The position numbers and the translations under genes were made by a program. Below, piece after piece: positions 1-5,725 of a stretch of DNA of 5,725 nt (position 1 is the first letter of the stretch; each line of letters begins with the position of its first letter). The stretch spans positions 1 through 5,725 of the forward strand of contig CAIZGQ010000167.1 of the NCBI GenBank assembly GCA_903932565.1. Reading direction: 5' to 3'. This stretch comes from an uncultured Hyphomicrobiales bacterium (GTDB lineage: Bacteria; Pseudomonadota; Alphaproteobacteria; Rhizobiales; Beijerinckiaceae). Below the pieces are notes generated by a model. That model did not search any database, was not told the DNA's origin, and was given only the letters and a program-made list of their open reading frames with translations.

Positions 1-1037
1 CCACGCTGCGGGCGCGGCTTGCGGTCGCAAAACGCCCGCTGATACTTGCTGGGTTTGAAGCCGCCCGGAGCTCGAACCATGGCGTTTTTGCAGAGATTGC
101 GAAGACGCATCACATTCCTGTTTTGACGACCTATAAGGCCAAAGGGCTGGTCGATGAAAACGAGCCCGAAGCTCTGGGCGCAGCTGGATTGTCGCCACAG
201 GCTGACAAGATCTTGCTTGAACTTATGCGCGCGTCGGACCTCGTTTTGCTTGTTGGGTACGACCCGATTGAAATGCGGCCCGGCTGGCTCGACCCTGTCT
301 CGGATCCATCTCTCCTCGTCGAACTTGGCGAGAGTGCAGATCACGGGATGCATCACGCGGGGGTGCGCCTTGAAGGCCCGGTCGCAGCCCTGATGGAAGC
401 CACGTTCGAAGGCTTGCAGCCCCATGACATCTGGCAGGATGGCGAACCCGCTCGTGCGCGTGACAAACTGGTTGCGGCTTTCAAGGGCCCCGACGCGTTT
501 GGACCCCATCTTGTCTTTGAAACGCTGCAGCGCATGCTGCCCGACGCGATCATCACAGTTGACTCCGGCGCGCATCGCATTCTTTTCAGCCAACGCTGGC
601 GGGCAAAGTCGCCCTTGTCGGTTCTGCAATCTGCTGGCTGGTGTACGATGGGGAGCGCGATCCCACTTGCCATCGGGGCCAAGTCTGCGCATCCCGGGAT
701 GACCGTTGTCGCGATACTGGGCGATGGCGGACTGGAAATGACGCTTGGTGAGCTTGGCCTTCTTCGCGATCAGTCACTGCCCATCGTGATCGTCGTGCTT
801 CAGGATGAGAGCCTCGCGTTGATTGCGCTGAAACAAAATCAATCCGGCCTCGCGCAATCCGGTGTCGCCATGGGTCAGACGAATTACGCACGCATTGCGG
901 AGGCATTTGGAGGACATGGCGTCAACGTTGAGACGGCTCACGATCTGCGCGAAGCGCTGCGCGAGGCACCGTTGCGCACGACCTTCACGCTGATTGCCTG
1001 CCAAATAGAGGCAAAGTCCTATGTCAACGCATTCTGA
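1..1037 (+). CDS. Thiamine-diphosphate-dependent enzyme, acetolactate synthase-like (5'-truncated by window edge)
   Basis: The gene enters from the left: the reading frame is open from base 3, with no stop before the TGA at 1035-1037, giving 344 visible residues. Family members run about 540-560, so roughly 200 N-terminal residues, including the PYR domain and its catalytic glutamate, lie outside. Visible residues 1 to about 150 are the central Rossmann-like domain (RPLILAGFEAAR, then VLTTYKAKGLVDE, then LVLLVGYDPIEMR). From about 165 comes the TPP-binding domain: VDSGAHRILFSQ, then SAGWCTMGSAIPLAIGAK, then GDGGLEMTLGEL at 720-755. The usual GDG-X(24-27)-NN diphosphate/metal motif ends here in Gln-Asp (801-806), followed by ESLALIALKQ. 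By family it would decarboxylate a 2-oxo acid and join or release the product in the cytoplasm; the substrate is not deducible. True acetolactate synthase is unlikely because of the altered motif and because no small-subunit gene (ilvH/ilvN type) follows. The C-terminus (KSYVNAF) looks native and overlaps the next gene by 17 bases. Superfamily certain; function unknown. Confidence 0.9.
   Translation, partial: TLRARLAVAKRPLILAGFEAARSSNHGVFAEIAKTHHIPVLTTYKAKGLVDENEPEALGAAGLSPQADKILLELMRASDLVLLVGYDPIEMRPGWLDPVSDPSLLVELGESADHGMHHAGVRLEGPVAALMEATFEGLQPHDIWQDGEPARARDKLVAAFKGPDAFGPHLVFETLQRMLPDAIITVDSGAHRILFSQRWRAKSPLSVLQSAGWCTMGSAIPLAIGAKSAHPGMTVVAILGDGGLEMTLGELGLLRDQSLPIVIVVLQDESLALIALKQNQSGLAQSGVAMGQTNYARIAEAFGGHGVNVETAHDLREALREAPLRTTFTLIACQIEAKSYVNAF
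1007..1011 (+). promoter_or_regulatory. Ribosome binding site for the OpgC-family gene
   Basis: AGAGG lies 9 bases before the ATG at 1021, inside the coding sequence of the preceding TPP enzyme gene. It supports ATG 1021 as the start. In that frame a TAG at 1006-1008 blocks any start further upstream. The site and the 17-base gene overlap suggest that the ribosome translating the TPP enzyme helps start the second gene. Confidence 0.55.
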
Positions 1038-2274
1038 AACAGCGGTACGGCCGCGCGTGCGCGATCCGCGCCTCGATTTTTTTCGAGGTGTTGGCATGTG
1101 CATCATTCTCATTGCACATATCCCATGGAATGCCTGGACAGACTGGATCCCCGCACGATTTGGCTTTAGCGATGCGGCCGATATGTTTGTCTTCTGTTCC
1201 GGCATGGCCTCGGCCATTGCTTTTGGGCGCGTGTTTGACACCCACGGATGGTGGATCGGCGCCTTGCGCATGCTGCATCGCGCCTGGCAGATTTACTGGG
1301 CGCATATCGGGGCTTTTTTCGTCGTGCTCGCCTTTGCCATTGCCGCCGATCAATGGCTGGGCGTCGACCATTACGTGCGCATGGAGCTCAATCTCCAGCA
1401 AGTGCTGGACGAACCTCGTGTGCATCTGTTTGGCCTGATGACGCTGACGTTCGTCCCGAATTATTTCGACATCTTGCCGATGTATATGGTGATTTTGCTC
1501 ATGGTCCCCGTGATCATGGCTGTCGCGCGCGTCAACCGCTGGCTGGTTTTTGCAACGATCGCGCTCTGCTGGCTTGGCGCACAGGTTGGCTGGCTGAGCT
1601 TCACGGCAGACGAAGAAACGGGCCGCTCCTGGTTCTTCAATCCCTTCGCATGGCAATTGATCTTTTTTACCGGCTTTGCCTGCGCACGCGGGTGGGTTCC
1701 AATGCCACCACGCGGAGGCGCTTTGGTGTGGATTTGCCTTGCGGCTGTGGTGATTGCAGCCCCCTTCAGCTGCCAATTTGGATTTCAATGCTACCAGGGC
1801 TTTGGCGTCTTCCCGGTGCTGGGGGACATTCACGAAAAACTCGGCTGGCTGATTTCCAAAACAAACATGGGACCGCTGCGCTATTTGCATTTCATGGCGA
1901 CGGTCTATCTTGCCTGGCTTGCTGTTGGTGAAAAGGGTAGCCGTCTCACGGGACTTGTCCCGGATCTCTTTCGCCAAATTGGCCAGCAGACATTGGCTGT
2001 GTTTCTATCCGGGCTTGTGCTCGCCCAGGCGCTCGGCGTCGCTCTTGATGTCGTCGGGCGCGGCTGGGTCGCAACGCCGATCGCCAATATCGCTGGCTGT
2101 GCAAGCCTGCTTCTGGTGGCGCGCGTCACTGGTTACTTCAAATCGTCACCGTGGAGCAAAAAGACAGGCGGCAGTCTTCCATCAGATGTCGCGCCGCCGC
2201 GTGGACCCTTTCACGTCGCCCCGCATCCACCAAAGGGCCTTGAAACATCACCATCAGCGTCAAAAGCAGCCTGA
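1021..2274 (+). CDS. OpgC-family polytopic membrane protein (putative glucan/polysaccharide acyltransferase)
   Basis: This complete 417-residue gene encodes an inner-membrane protein of the OpgC family. The opening motif RDPRLDFFRGVGM followed by IILIAHIP (His33), then RFGFSDAADMFVFCSG (46-61) and the HRAWQIYWAH region (86-95), are the family hallmarks. Arg-Asp-x-x-Arg-Gly followed by a membrane His recalls the acyltransferase-3 superfamily, where that His is catalytic. About ten hydrophobic spans can be picked out, at roughly 22-35, 51-71, 87-109, 150-169, 173-193, 208-224, 233-248, 287-302, 325-345 and 352-368. In Rhodobacter, OpgC is required to succinylate osmoregulated periplasmic glucans. 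Here the acceptor is unknown: no opgG/opgH glucan synthesis genes are in view, so the homologue may modify another polymer. Residues from about 375 form a Pro/Ser/Lys-rich tail with no membrane segment. The start ATG overlaps the upstream TPP gene by 17 bases, suggesting an operon. Family assignment strong; substrate inferred. Confidence 0.88.
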   Translation: MSTHSETAVRPRVRDPRLDFFRGVGMCIILIAHIPWNAWTDWIPARFGFSDAADMFVFCSGMASAIAFGRVFDTHGWWIGALRMLHRAWQIYWAHIGAFFVVLAFAIAADQWLGVDHYVRMELNLQQVLDEPRVHLFGLMTLTFVPNYFDILPMYMVILLMVPVIMAVARVNRWLVFATIALCWLGAQVGWLSFTADEETGRSWFFNPFAWQLIFFTGFACARGWVPMPPRGGALVWICLAAVVIAAPFSCQFGFQCYQGFGVFPVLGDIHEKLGWLISKTNMGPLRYLHFMATVYLAWLAVGEKGSRLTGLVPDLFRQIGQQTLAVFLSGLVLAQALGVALDVVGRGWVATPIANIAGCASLLLVARVTGYFKSSPWSKKTGGSLPSDVAPPRGPFHVAPHPPKGLETSPSASKAA

Positions 2275-2282
2275 CTTGATTG

Positions 2283-2296
2283 GGCTTATTCAAGCC
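2283..2296. other. Small hairpin at the convergent gene ends
   Basis: GGCTT, loop ATTC, AAGCC forms a perfect 5-bp stem with a 4-base loop. It covers the pbpC stop codon (2286-2288, minus strand) and most of the 11-base gap after the OpgC-family stop. No T-run follows on either strand, so it does not meet the usual intrinsic-terminator pattern. It could weakly mark the 3' end of both transcripts, or be chance. Confidence 0.25.
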
Positions 2297-4409
2297 GAAC
2301 GGTGACGCTGGCTGTTGTGCCCTGCGCATCTATCACGGACACGCGGGCAAAACCGATCCCATCGGGTGACCAGCTCGCCTGCCGCCGCGCATCTGCGGGC
2401 CCGATGGGAAGCCCGTTGACGAGCCACCGAAAGGGCGGCGACCCGCCCTGTGCTTTCAGCGCGAGCGACGCCTGCGGCGCCTGCGTGGACTGAGCAGTGC
2501 TCACCTGCGACAAACCCAGATCGACGCGCGCACCGTCCGGCGGATACGCAATTTTCAGCAAGCCCACGGAAAGCCCTTGCGCTGTCTTGACGCTTTCGCG
2601 TCGCAACCGCCGAAGCGGTGGCGGTAAATTGGCGGTGGTTGCAACGAGCACATGTGCGGGTTGCGCAAGGGGCTCACGCTCGCCGCCCAGACGCGCAAAC
2701 GCATCAAACAGGATCGGGGCCGCAACTTGCCGTCCAATGAGTCCCGGCACCGCACCATTGTCAGCACGCCCAACCCAGATAGCGATGGTCGTGCGCTTGT
2801 CGTAACCAATCGCAAACGCGTCGCGATACCCGTAGGAGGTTCCCGTCTTGTAGGCGATGCGTCCGCCCACCGCATTGACCGGTGGCGGCGCGCCCCGCAA
2901 CACATCGAACACATACCAGGCGGCGACTGGCTCCGTGATGCGCAGGTCGCGCGACGGGCCGCGCGCGAGGTCGCTTCGCTCCATCAGATCCGGCACCAGG
3001 CCACCACGTGCGAGGCCTGCGTACAAACGGGCAAGATCCATCAACCGAATACCGAGCCCGCCGAGACCCACCGCAAGGCCCGGTGCCGCGTCGCCACCAA
3101 CGGGCACATCGGCCCCCGCATTCCGAAGTCGTGCCAAAAACCGCGACGGCCCGACTTCATTCAGGAGCTCGATTGCTGGGACATTGAGAGACAATTGCAA
3201 AGCCTGACGGGCCGTCACCTGGCCCTGAAACGTCAGATCAAAATTCTCTGGCGCGTAGAGCCCGAAGCGCGCGCGATGATCTTCCAGCAGGGTCTCGGGA
3301 TGGGCGATCCCGTTTTCAAACGCCATCGCATAAATAAACGGTTTCAGCGCAGACCCTGGTGACCGTAAGGCCTGCGTCATATCAATGGAGCCAGCGCGTT
3401 CGCGCGCGAAATAATCGGCACCCCCCACATGGGCGCGAATGTCACCACTCGCATTGTCAATGGCGACAATTGCAACCGACAGCTTGGCACCAAGCTTTTC
3501 TGCCCCATCTTTCGCCAACCCTTCGAGCGCCATCTGTAACCGGCGATCCAAAGTGAGCGCGAGAACGGGCATCTGTGGCGTTGCGCGCTGCGCTGCTTCC
3601 GCAGCGTGCGCAGCCAAAAACGGGAACGGCTTTCGATCAATTGGAATAGGCTCTTCTTCCGCCGCACGCGCATCGGCACGGCTCAAAACGCCGTGGCGAA
3701 CAGCACGTTCCAACACATGATCGCGGGCGCGGCGCGCCGCCTGCGGGCTGCGATCGGGCCGACGCGTTTCAGGCGATTGTGGGAGCGCCACAAGTAACGC
3801 TGCCTCCGCCAAGGTCAGGTGCTTGGGCTCTTTGCCAAAATAAGACAGGCTTGCCGCGCGAACACCTTCGAGATTTCCACCCATGGGCGCAAGTGTGAGA
3901 TAGAAATCAAGGATCTGCTGTTTGGTGAAGCGCTGCTCCAATTGCAACGCGCGAAAAACCTGGCGCAGCTTGGCAGACGGCGTGCGATTTTCACGCGGCT
4001 CCAACAATCGTGCGACCTGCATGGTCAGAGTCGACGCACCGGATATCACGCGACCATGCCGCAGAAACTGTCCACCGGCACGGGCCGCCGCCAACCAGTC
4101 CACACCATGATGCTGGGAAAAGCGCCGGTCCTCAAAACTTTCTAGCAAGGCAAGATAACGCGGATCGACATCGCGCACCTCCACCGGCAGCCGCCAGCGC
4201 CCGTCCGCCGTTGTAAACGCGCGAAGCAACTGGCCCTGACGATCGACCACGATTGTCGACATGGACCTCGTCGCGCTTAAATCCAAAGGGCCGTAATGCG
4301 CACTCAGTTGAAGCGCTGCGAATGGCAGACCAAGACCAAATAGTGTCAGCGCAAAGCCGACGACAGCAAAGCCCCTGTTGCGTCGCGGTCTCTGCATGAT
4401 GGCGGCCAT
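2286..4409 (-). CDS. pbpC: Penicillin-binding protein 1C (bifunctional glycosyltransferase/transpeptidase)
   Basis: This complete 707-residue class A penicillin-binding protein polymerises lipid II and may cross-link peptidoglycan in the periplasm, anchored by one N-terminal membrane helix (about 13-36) after a basic stretch. The glycosyltransferase (GT51) domain, about 50-230, shows ESFEDRRF (catalytic Glu93), GASTLTMQVARLL (124-136), GGNLEGVRAASLSYFGK and LTLAEAALLVALPQSP. The transpeptidase domain, about 280-575, has all three active-site motifs: SALK (Ser353-Lys356), SLN (407-409) and KTGTS (521-525, followed by YGYRDAFAIGY). RSPGSALKPF and KTGTSYGYRDA closely match E. coli PBP1C, which separates it from PBP1A/1B. 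A C-terminal beta-rich domain (about 618-707) fits BiPBP_C, the PBP1C tail domain. E. coli PbpC is about 770 residues, so this one is slightly compact. ATG 4409 is preferred over ATG 4397 because AGGAG sits 6 bases before it. The gene lies 9 bases after the alpha-2-macroglobulin gene, the classic partner. Confidence 0.96.
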   Translation of the reverse strand: MAAIMQRPRRNRGFAVVGFALTLFGLGLPFAALQLSAHYGPLDLSATRSMSTIVVDRQGQLLRAFTTADGRWRLPVEVRDVDPRYLALLESFEDRRFSQHHGVDWLAAARAGGQFLRHGRVISGASTLTMQVARLLEPRENRTPSAKLRQVFRALQLEQRFTKQQILDFYLTLAPMGGNLEGVRAASLSYFGKEPKHLTLAEAALLVALPQSPETRRPDRSPQAARRARDHVLERAVRHGVLSRADARAAEEEPIPIDRKPFPFLAAHAAEAAQRATPQMPVLALTLDRRLQMALEGLAKDGAEKLGAKLSVAIVAIDNASGDIRAHVGGADYFARERAGSIDMTQALRSPGSALKPFIYAMAFENGIAHPETLLEDHRARFGLYAPENFDLTFQGQVTARQALQLSLNVPAIELLNEVGPSRFLARLRNAGADVPVGGDAAPGLAVGLGGLGIRLMDLARLYAGLARGGLVPDLMERSDLARGPSRDLRITEPVAAWYVFDVLRGAPPPVNAVGGRIAYKTGTSYGYRDAFAIGYDKRTTIAIWVGRADNGAVPGLIGRQVAAPILFDAFARLGGEREPLAQPAHVLVATTANLPPPLRRLRRESVKTAQGLSVGLLKIAYPPDGARVDLGLSQVSTAQSTQAPQASLALKAQGGSPPFRWLVNGLPIGPADARRQASWSPDGIGFARVSVIDAQGTTASVTVRLE

Positions 4410-4410
4410 G

Positions 4411-4425
4411 GCGCTCTCCTAGCGC
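4411..4425 (-). promoter_or_regulatory. pbpC ribosome binding site presented in a hairpin loop
   Basis: Reading the minus strand, GCGCT-AGGAG-AGCGC is a perfect 5-bp GC-rich stem whose 5-base loop is exactly the Shine-Dalgarno core. The macroglobulin stop TAG (4421-4419) shares bases with the stem end and the loop, and the pbpC ATG begins at 4409, 6 bases after AGGAG. This sets the pbpC start. The arrangement suggests translational coupling: a ribosome terminating on the upstream gene would melt the stem and be placed at the next start. The hairpin itself is seen; its effect is inferred. Confidence 0.6.
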
Positions 4426-5725
4426 TCGGTGACGTCAAAGTTCGACGCCGCCGTGCGGCCAAACCGCTGTGGCCGATACATGTCCTCGATTGTTGCTGGC
4501 GGCAAAATGTAATGACCCGGCGTCACAGCGCGCACGATGTAGGCAACCGAAAACTGTGCTGATTTCTGACCGTCCCGATCAAACGAAGCAGCAAAGCGAT
4601 CATCTTTATACTCGGTATGGCTGGGTGTGATCTCACCCTTGATCCAATTCAGCGATTCAATGGAGCCACCATCAAAAAGATCCGGATTGTCGATTTCCAA
4701 TCCAGCCGGCAGACAGTCGACCAACATGAGTTTTGCGTAAGCCGCTTCTGCCTCCGTGACCTTCAGGACAACGACCAGCCGCTCATTTTGGCGAATGGAA
4801 TTGCCATCGATCTTGTCACCATTCATGCGGTAGAAGCCGCGCTCAATCGTGTAGCCCTGCGTTGCTGGCGGATCGGCAACAAGCGGCACGCCGGATGTCG
4901 TGATGACCGCCTGCACGTTGGCGTTTCCCGAATTGCTGACAACGACCGGCGCACCGTCAAGCGCGTACCCACGCCATGTGTGCAGATAAGCGCCTTTGTG
5001 CGGCGACGCGGACACTGTCAATTGCAGGCCATCGGTCTCCTTCGAGAGGGCTTCGGCGGCCAACACCATCCAGGCCTGTTCCTGCGTGCTTGTGTAGGCC
5101 GAGGCTGCGCGCTCGTCCTGCAGCACGAGGCTGGCTTTTGTGATTTCTGCCTTGTCTGCACCAGCCTCGACGCCCAGTGCCATGAAAGCGGCTGAATCGC
5201 GCAAACGCGATCCGTAATCAGGCCGCGAAAACCGATTGGGTTTGGACTTTGCAAGCAAGTCTGAAGCCGACGCAAACAAGGTCTGGGCCCGGGCACGATC
5301 CCCAAGCAGCGCCAGCGCAGCGCCGATTTGTGCCCGCGCCAAAGGCGTTTCGAAAGAACTCAGCTTTGTATCGGCGAGATAGCGCAGATCACCCATGATC
5401 GGGCGGCCGTTGCGCGCCAGAACATAGAGCGCATAGGCCAGCGGCTCGCCTTTGCCAGCCGCGACATCACTCGCATTCACAACAGAATTTCGAAGATGAT
5501 CCAGGGCGCTGTCAAACGGCTTGGCAGGCACCGCAAAATTGTTTTCGCGCGCCCGCGTCAGAAAGTCTGTGGCATAGGCATCGAGCCACAAATCATCCGG
5601 TGATTCCACACTCCACAATCCAATCGCACCAGATGCATCCTGCCGCGCCAAAATGCGTTCAATCGCATCCTTGATTCGTGACTCAAGCCCGCCATCAAGT
5701 GACATCTGCTCCAGTGACGCGAGAC
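4419..5725 (-). CDS. Alpha-2-macroglobulin family protein, C-terminal part (truncated by window edge)
   Basis: The frame is open from the right edge (base 5725) to the TAG at 4421-4419, giving about 435 residues. The ATG at 5705 is internal, since in-frame sense codons (LASLEQ) precede it. Full-length bacterial macroglobulins are about 1,600-1,800 residues, so most of the protein lies to the right. Counting from that Met, residues 1 to about 225 are the end of the alpha-helical thioester/terpenoid-cyclase-like domain: IERILARQDASGAIGLW, DLWLDAYATDFLTRA, PDYGSRLRDSAAFMAL and STQEQAWMVLAAEAL, closely resembling E. coli YfhM. Residues about 230-428 are the beta-rich C-terminal domains: VVSNSGNANVQAVITTSGVP, YTIERGFYRMNGD, LVDCLPAGLEIDNPDL and GHYILPPATIEDMYRP. 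By family it is a periplasmic, usually lipid-anchored, protease trap. The thioester CxEQ site, if present, would lie a few tens of residues upstream, just outside the window. pbpC follows after 9 bases, consistent with a shared envelope-defence operon. Confidence 0.93.
   Translation of the reverse strand, partial: LASLEQMSLDGGLESRIKDAIERILARQDASGAIGLWSVESPDDLWLDAYATDFLTRARENNFAVPAKPFDSALDHLRNSVVNASDVAAGKGEPLAYALYVLARNGRPIMGDLRYLADTKLSSFETPLARAQIGAALALLGDRARAQTLFASASDLLAKSKPNRFSRPDYGSRLRDSAAFMALGVEAGADKAEITKASLVLQDERAASAYTSTQEQAWMVLAAEALSKETDGLQLTVSASPHKGAYLHTWRGYALDGAPVVVSNSGNANVQAVITTSGVPLVADPPATQGYTIERGFYRMNGDKIDGNSIRQNERLVVVLKVTEAEAAYAKLMLVDCLPAGLEIDNPDLFDGGSIESLNWIKGEITPSHTEYKDDRFAASFDRDGQKSAQFSVAYIVRAVTPGHYILPPATIEDMYRPQRFGRTAASNFDVTER

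Noticed and set aside
123..1037. TTG at 123 as the start of the TPP enzyme gene
   Set aside because: The same frame stays open to base 3 and encodes recognisable central-domain sequence (RPLILAGFEAAR), so the gene clearly begins outside the window.
774..1271. 165-codon minus-strand frame spanning the TPP/OpgC junction
   Set aside because: It crosses two well-supported plus-strand genes with no domain signature or convincing start context.
1248..1931. 227-codon plus-strand frame inside the OpgC-family gene
   Set aside because: It is a shifted-frame shadow, Arg/Ala-rich, lying within the frame that carries the family motifs.
1024..1977. 317-codon open frame on the minus strand opposite the OpgC-family gene
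   Set aside because: It is rich in His, Gln and Lys with no recognisable motif and lies wholly antisense to a clear membrane-protein gene; a by-product of GC-rich codon use.
2283..2296. Bidirectional intrinsic terminator
   Set aside because: The stem is only 5 bp and no T-run follows on either strand; kept only as a low-confidence hairpin.
2652..3362. 236-codon open frame on the plus strand opposite pbpC
   Set aside because: It is antisense to the transpeptidase domain, whose motifs are intact. Its translation is Arg-rich and matches nothing I recognise.
3872..3890. Met176 in the PBP1C segment APMGGNLEG as a possible active-site defect
   Set aside because: That position appears variable in PBP1C proteins (Phe in E. 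coli as I recall), and the catalytic Glu93 and neighbouring Gly-Gly are intact, so no loss of activity is implied.
4419..5705. ATG at 5705 as the start of the macroglobulin gene
   Set aside because: In-frame sense codons continue to the window edge, and the protein begins in the middle of the thioester domain without a signal peptide; it is an internal Met.

Overview
The window is GC-rich, densely coded chromosomal DNA. It looks like an alphaproteobacterium, probably of the Hyphomicrobiales type. This rests on protein resemblance (an OpgC-type membrane protein, an alpha-2-macroglobulin/PBP1C pair, an unusual acetolactate-synthase-like TPP enzyme) and on codon style; the genus cannot be fixed from the sequence. 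No mobile element, CRISPR array, tRNA or rRNA is visible, and no stretch over about 12 bases lies outside a gene.

Left half, plus strand: a gene for a thiamine-diphosphate enzyme of the acetolactate-synthase superfamily enters from the left edge and ends at 1037. Its last 17 bases overlap the start of a complete gene (1021-2274) for a polytopic OpgC-family membrane protein. OpgC proteins belong to the acyltransferase-3-like group and are known for decorating osmoregulated periplasmic glucans. The overlap implies co-transcription and probably coupled translation.

Right half, minus strand: a gene for a bacterial alpha-2-macroglobulin enters from the right edge (reading leftward) and stops at 4419. 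Nine bases later pbpC (4409-2286) begins, encoding penicillin-binding protein 1C, a bifunctional peptidoglycan glycosyltransferase/transpeptidase. This pair is a known and widespread arrangement: the macroglobulin is thought to trap foreign proteases that breach the outer membrane, while PBP1C repairs the peptidoglycan. The pbpC ribosome binding site overlaps the macroglobulin stop codon and sits in the loop of a small perfect hairpin.

The two transcription units converge with 11 bases between stop codons and no convincing terminator. Three of the four products act at the cell envelope; the TPP enzyme is presumably cytoplasmic. I found no convincing new system. The points most worth a second look are the altered metal-binding motif of the TPP enzyme, its tight coupling to an OpgC-type gene, and the hairpin that presents the pbpC ribosome binding site.
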